From contig NC_081408.1 of NCBI RefSeq assembly GCF_030272615.1, positions 770,129,336-770,193,335 of the forward strand: DNA of 64,000 nt. The letters are read 5' to 3'. Below are positions 59,738 to 64,000 of this stretch, one piece after another. This DNA comes from Cryptomeria japonica (lineage: Eukaryota > Streptophyta > Pinopsida > Cupressales > Cupressaceae). The translations under genes and the position numbers were made by a program. Below the pieces are notes generated by a model. It searched no databases and was not told the origin of the DNA. It saw only the letters and a list, made by a program, of their open reading frames with translations. Every line of letters starts with the position of its first letter. The stretch's first letter is position 1.

Positions 59738-59881
59738 GCATTTCAAGGTATCAGGGATTTTCGACAGCAGCAGAATCAAAATAATTTAAGGCTTGGATGC
59801 TTAGATAGGTTTGCCAACTTTCTTGCACAAGCCAGCCTGCAATATTGCAATTTAGTTAAAGAAAGAAAGAGTTTTGAAGAA

Positions 59882-60412
59882 ATGGCTCAAGAGAGCAGGA
59901 AAAGAGATCACGATGAGACTGGCTGTCAGCCTCCTGGAGGTCCTATTCTTTGTGCAAACAACTGCGGCTTCTTTGGAAGTGCAGCAACCATGAATCTTTG
60001 TTCCAAATGTTACAGAGACACAGTACTGAAGCAGGCCAAGGCCAAGACTGCTTCTACATCCCTCTGCATTGAAAATAACAACAATATTAATATTGTCAAG
60101 CCAGCTGAGGTTTCTCAACCTACAGTGGAATCAAGCCAGGAAGAGTTGTCTCAAGGCCTGGTTGGATCTTCTTCTGTTGGAGCAGATCAAGAAGAAGGGC
60201 AAGAAAAGGCAAAGAATGGGCCAAATCGTTGCAATTCGTGCAGAAAACGGGTTGGATTGACAGGCTTCAATTGTCGCTGTGGAAACACTTTCTGTTCTTT
60301 ACATCGCTATTCAGACAAGCACAACTGCCCCTTTGATTACAGGGCTGCAGGTCGGGCTGCCATTGAGAAGGCAAATCCTGTTGTCAAGGCAGAGAAAGTA
60401 GACAAGATCTAG
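59882..60412 (+). CDS. A20/AN1 zinc-finger stress-associated protein (SAP)
   Basis: 176 residues, intact. The A20 finger has C24-x3-C28-x11-C40-x2-C43 within [19 protein letters not shown]. The AN1 finger has C117-x2-C120-x10-C131-x-C133-x4-C138-x2-H141-x5-H147-x-C149, ending [20 protein letters not shown]. Length, domain order and the Ser/Gln/Glu-rich linker match plant SAPs, which bind ubiquitin or act as E3 ligases and improve tolerance to drought, salt, cold and wounding; they act in cytosol and nucleus. The start is the ATG at 59882, giving the family-typical [20 protein letters not shown]. The frame is open upstream to 59735, but only from a GTG and without similarity. The CDS has no intron, as usual for this family. 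It is the only clearly functional gene in the window. Confidence 0.97.
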   Translation: MAQESRKRDHDETGCQPPGGPILCANNCGFFGSAATMNLCSKCYRDTVLKQAKAKTASTSLCIENNNNINIVKPAEVSQPTVESSQEELSQGLVGSSSVGADQEEGQEKAKNGPNRCNSCRKRVGLTGFNCRCGNTFCSLHRYSDKHNCPFDYRAAGRAAIEKANPVVKAEKVDKI

Positions 60413-63108
60413 GTATATATTTCTTACAATCTGGTTGAATCCAGAAGGTAAGCATGGCCTTTAGAATTATCGGGTCTGTGTTATGGTGTGTGATGATGAT
60501 TAAAGAGTGCGCATCTTTGATTAAAGAGTGAGAAAGAATGATAGATTTAGCTGCCTTGGAGCCATAAAGTATCTAATTTTAGTGGGTGACAGACTGGATG
60601 TAACTCAAGGATGACTACCTCTACTCCTAATTGCTTTGCACTGGGTTTTGTATGGCTATATTTATGGATAATTTGTTCTGAAAAAGACCCCATGGCACTT
60701 TTCTGACTAGGGCAGTATTTTTCTTTTCGTTTGTAATATGTCTATATACTTTCCAGAATGTGAAGTATTATTAGTAGTTGATGATATCCAGATTCATGAC
60801 ATTTTCCTGAATGCTTATGGTTTGATTTTGAACTTTTATGTATGATTACGTTTATGTGCAATAATAGCTTGGTTTGTGAATGCCTTGTTTCTATTAAAAA
60901 CATTTGGCCTGGAAAGTAGCAATTGACCCCTCAAGAATGAGTGCACTTCAGATCTTTGTATTTGTCTTGTTTCACTTTTATTATGATGAAAGGATCCGGA
61001 TGAAATATTATTGCTCTTAAAAACATCAATGCATCTAAAATGATTGGACTCATGGAAGAATTGTATCGCTGATTTTTTATGGATTGTTATATGGAACATG
61101 TTTAACGAGAGGCTTGATCCTCATTTAGTTGGATTTTAACTGGACGTTTCACTGGAAGGCATGGTTCTCTTTGGGGTTCTGCTGCAAATAGATGGGCTTA
61201 TGTTATATTGACTTCAGTAGATAGAATTGACACTGGACAGGTGAGCCTTCTCTTTTAAAAGTAGTTAAACCACATAATTCCATTGAATCATAGAAACTTA
61301 TTCTGGTTCTAGTGTTCCCGTCTTAGAGGCCTCTGTAAACTGCAATCTATTGGAATCTGGAAAATTGTCAGGGAGTTTATTGTGATTTAGTTCCTCAGGA
61401 CTTCCCAAAAGCTTTCTCTTTTGAACTTAGTTTTCAAAATTGTTCTCGTTTCTTGATACTATTTTGTAAAATTTATCTGAAGTGTTTTTCTTGGAGACTT
61501 GAGAAGTTGCAGGAAGGTCCAGATGAACTGGAAATCATTTGGGTTTGTTTCTATCCATTAAGTTTCGAAGGTCTTTTTGAAATATTTTGCTTTGGTGGAA
61601 GTTGACCTTCCAAGTTATTCCTTATGTTCTTAATACTCCTTTCGAGGGCTTGTGACTTTTCTCAATACTGCTTTGTAGTGTTTTTTGAAGGTTCCGCTTT
61701 CCGTCCCCCCATATCTTCTCTTTTCCATAATAAATGTGTCCAGACATACCTTCTTCATATACTTTTGTTAATGTATTTTTATCTAATTCGACAATAATAA
61801 CATATTAAAATATTCAGTATGGGACAAACAGATGCAAATAGAAGATTGTCATCAAACAAGCAAAGAAAGCTCAGAGTGGGGAAAAGGTTACATGAAGATG
61901 TTTTCATTGACCCAAACTGCCTTTCTGCTCATTGTGGGGAGTTTGATTTGATTAGTGTCTCAATTCTTTCAGTTTCTCTATTTTTCTGTTATCTTTTCCT
62001 GAATTGGGGTTATTTGAAATGTGGTTTTCAGCTGCTAGCATTAAACTCTGGTTTTGTCACTGGGTGACCGGCAGGTGGACCGTGCTATTAATAGTTTTGG
62101 ATCCCGCTTATAATTTATTTTTATGGTTAATTGTTCTGTTGGATTATTTTTGCAAATATTATTGTAACCCTGATTTTATCTTTTATCGAAACAAATAACT
62201 ACTGGTTCATGCTGCATTGTGTGATTGCTTTGACATGTCTCTGAGCTCCACTTTTGGGTATCTTGATTTTGTTTTTTCCCACAAAGAAAAATGTTAAAAA
62301 TGTAGCACCACAATAGACGTTAGAGCACCTGTTATGGTGTCGATTTACTATTTCATGGCATTAATCTTAGTTATTCTTAAAGCTCTTTCTGGTTTTCAAT
62401 CCATGAATAGCCGATTTGTTTTATTTGCTATATTTTAAGCTGCTTTTAGAATGACTTTTTTTAGTTGAGAACGAAGTCCACCTCACACTGAGATTCTGGA
62501 AACCAAAGCATTACAGTGACCTCTTCCACATTCTAAAAAGTGACCTCTTCCACATTCTAAAACTAAAATAGGTAAAAATCTTTTCGGTACGTATGTTTGA
62601 AGAAAAATTAAAATTCATGCGGATATCATTTACTTCGTATAAGTGAAAAAATAGAGCTTTGAAACTGATAAATTTGTCCTAAATTTTATTAGAATGCTCA
62701 GGCATTAAGGTGAGCCACTCTCAATTGGTGAAGACAACTAGTCTTTAGGGCTAGCCACTGCAACATTCTAAATATCTGATTCTCCAATTCTTAGTATGAA
62801 TTTCATGTATTTGTAGTCACTGAATGACAACTGTAATTTATAAAAATGCATAGTTAAGAGGTATGATTCCATTTGAGGTTTACATATTTAGTTTACTAAA
62901 ATTGATAAAAATTGAAACTATCCGAGCACTAAGTGGGCCGCTAAACAACCATTGTTTAGGATGAAGTATTGCTATATCTTGAATATTTGAATTTTCAATT
63001 ATTTGAAAAGATTTAACCTTATGTGAAGAAAAATTCTGCTAGCATAGTCGTTGCAATTCTACAAATGTCTCAAACTTATCTAAAGCATCCAATATATGGA
63101 TTAAGGTT
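60413..63108. other. 3' UTR and downstream flank of the SAP gene
   Basis: The 3' UTR probably extends a few hundred bases (to about 60900, T-rich with ATTAAAA near 60893). A GTAAG at 60449 could be a 3'-UTR donor, unproven. Beyond this, AT-rich DNA with no gene; a 24-bp tandem repeat (CCTCTTCCACATTCTAAAA) at 62517-62563. Confidence 0.5.
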
Positions 63109-63195
63109 AAACTAAAATCATATTTGGTTTTCAAAACCATGGGCCAAAACAAAACTAAAATCATATTTGGTTTTCAAAACCATGGGCCAAAACAA
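63109..63195. repeat. 43-bp perfect tandem duplication
   Basis: AAACTAAAATCATATTTGGT followed by TTTCAAAACCATGGGCCAAAAC occurs twice in succession. Each unit contains the palindrome TGGTTTTCAAAACCA. Confidence 0.95.
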
Positions 63196-63378
63196 GGGAT
63201 CCAATTTGATTATCCAAATGGATCCCTTCAAACTTCTAGTTCTCTTCATGATGAGTGGATTGCCCTTTCCATGTGTTTCCATGTCTATAATATTAGATAA
63301 ATATGAACATTTCAATTTACAAGGTGTTCCTTGGCTTGTATGTGTTGTAATAGTTTTAAAGGGTTTGGAATGCCCATC

Positions 63379-63552
63379 ACTATAACCCTTTTCTCTACCA
63401 TGTTATAGACAAAATGGTTTTGCATATCAATATGCTTAGTCAACATTTAGAAAGTAGAGTTTTTAGTTAAGTTGATGGCATTTTGATTGTCATAGTTAGT
63501 ACACATTACATCTCGACTCAACACAATATTCAAATACAACTTGTAAAGCCAA
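63379..63552 (-). pseudogene. Copia RNase H C-terminal fragment
   Basis: Minus-strand frame WLYKLYLNIVL..., YDNQNAINLTKNSTF, stop, MLTKHIDMQNHFVYNMVEKR. It matches the end of Copia RNase H (CDNQSAIxLxKNPxFHxRTKHIDxRxHFxR). It belongs to a different lineage from the outer Copia element at 16.5-19.6 kb, whose equivalent reads NSSSINMSKNPVQHSKTKHV. Confidence 0.8.
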
Positions 63553-64000
63553 ACAACATACTTATAGACATTAGTAACTAATATAGACTATTTATAAATG
63601 AAAGAACACCCACAACTTCTCTCTTGCTCATTCAAGTGATCACAACATGTTAAACACTTAATTAGTGCCAGACCACACACTATTTATGTCTCCTACTTAA
63701 TTTACTTCCACAAACATTTGCATATGCATTAGTGTTGCAAGTCTAAGCTCAAGTATTGTTGCAAGTCCATCGTAAGCCAATAAAAAATTGCTACAAATTG
63801 ATTGAAGAATTGTTACAAGTACGATGCAAGCACTTTAAAATAGCTACTCAATAAAAAATATAATACTTTCAAGTGCCACAAATATCCAAATACTCTCTTC
63901 ATTGGAGTTTGATGTTTTTTTTTTTTTTTTGACTGAATTAGATATATAACTACTTAATACCCCCACTATCATACGTCAAACTACCAACTACACTTGAGTA
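63553..64000. other. Unassigned right edge
   Basis: AT-rich, with a T-run at 63914-63930. It may carry more of the Copia fragment in decayed form, but nothing is recognisable. Confidence 0.4.

Larger units (their letters stand above)
51693..59881 (+). other. Long intron or upstream intergenic DNA of the zinc-finger gene
   Basis: No gene of its own beyond transposon remnants. It contains diverged minisatellite-like repeats at both ends (51830-53280 and 58900-59560), with unrelated DNA between them, hairpins at 54506-54840 and an RNase H remnant at 57384-57575. The 3' splice site before the CDS could not be fixed; CTTAG at 59804 is one candidate. A stretch near 58612-58730 reads PELKVVVNKHQIVHDLLAQV after a TTTGTAG and might be an exon, but nothing supports it further. 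Confidence 0.4.

Noticed and set aside
61819-62067. 82-codon frame after the SAP gene
   Set aside because: No splice, promoter or family support; the C-terminal half is T-rich hydrophobic sequence typical of AT-rich flank DNA.
63118-63315. Minus-strand 65-codon frame
   Set aside because: It arises from the 43-bp tandem duplication, which repeats the same residues.
1-64000. CRISPR arrays, operons, Shine-Dalgarno sites, phage or integron features
   Set aside because: The sequence is eukaryotic nuclear DNA; no regularly spaced repeats with unique spacers or bacterial gene arrangement were seen.

Overview
The window looks like nuclear DNA from a large-genome seed plant, most likely a conifer or other gymnosperm. 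It is AT-rich, has very few genes, and most of it is nested LTR retrotransposons. A fragment of a Penelope-like element with a GIY-YIG domain also fits, because such elements are known in conifers and are otherwise rare in plants. The lineage call is inference; nothing here fixes the species.

Layout. 1-2470: the 5' part of a broken hAT-like DNA transposon on the minus strand, running off the left edge. 2471-8011: mostly unassigned AT-rich DNA, with one small two-exon gene candidate (4989-5325) that needs a GC-AG intron. 8012-8870: an LTR-like repeat with a second copy at 45313-46062. 9243-22432: a decayed plus-strand Copia element. Its gag is interrupted by a solo LTR (9493-11183, duplication AAATG) and by a complete minus-strand, pol-less Copia element (11970-16519, duplication CAGAT). 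An inverted LTR copy (19800-21052) sits next to its own 3' LTR (21179-22432).

22495-42620: a decayed plus-strand Ty3/Gypsy element. It holds two later insertions with perfect 5-bp duplications. One is a three-LTR tandem element of 7.5 kb with LTRs of about 2.35 kb and internal regions of only about 255 bp (24607-32146, AAAAG). The other is a pol-less Sirevirus-like element (33651-39263, AATTT) that carries a gag fragment with four zinc knuckles and a separate 504-codon reading frame. The Gypsy element has an extra RNase H domain upstream of its reverse transcriptase, and the second insertion splits that domain. 43181-46062: a second Gypsy leader and gag fragment, broken by the second copy of the LTR-like repeat.

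46134-51180: a long TATG/CATA microsatellite, a LINE-type RNase H remnant, a tRNA-derived SINE candidate, a purine-rich tract and the Penelope-like fragment. 51181-60412: the one clearly intact gene, a stress-associated protein with A20 and AN1 zinc fingers (CDS 59882-60412). It may have a 5' non-coding exon 8 kb upstream. The intervening DNA holds degenerate repeats, a strong 66-bp-arm hairpin resembling a miRNA precursor or foldback MITE, and a second RNase H remnant. 60413-64000: 3' flank, a 43-bp tandem duplication and a Copia fragment.

Apart from the zinc-finger gene and perhaps the small gene, all protein-coding signal is transposon-derived and mostly inactivated. The order of events can be read from the insertions: Gypsy and Copia hosts first, then the solo LTR, the pol-less Copia, the tandem-LTR element and the Sirevirus-like element inside them.
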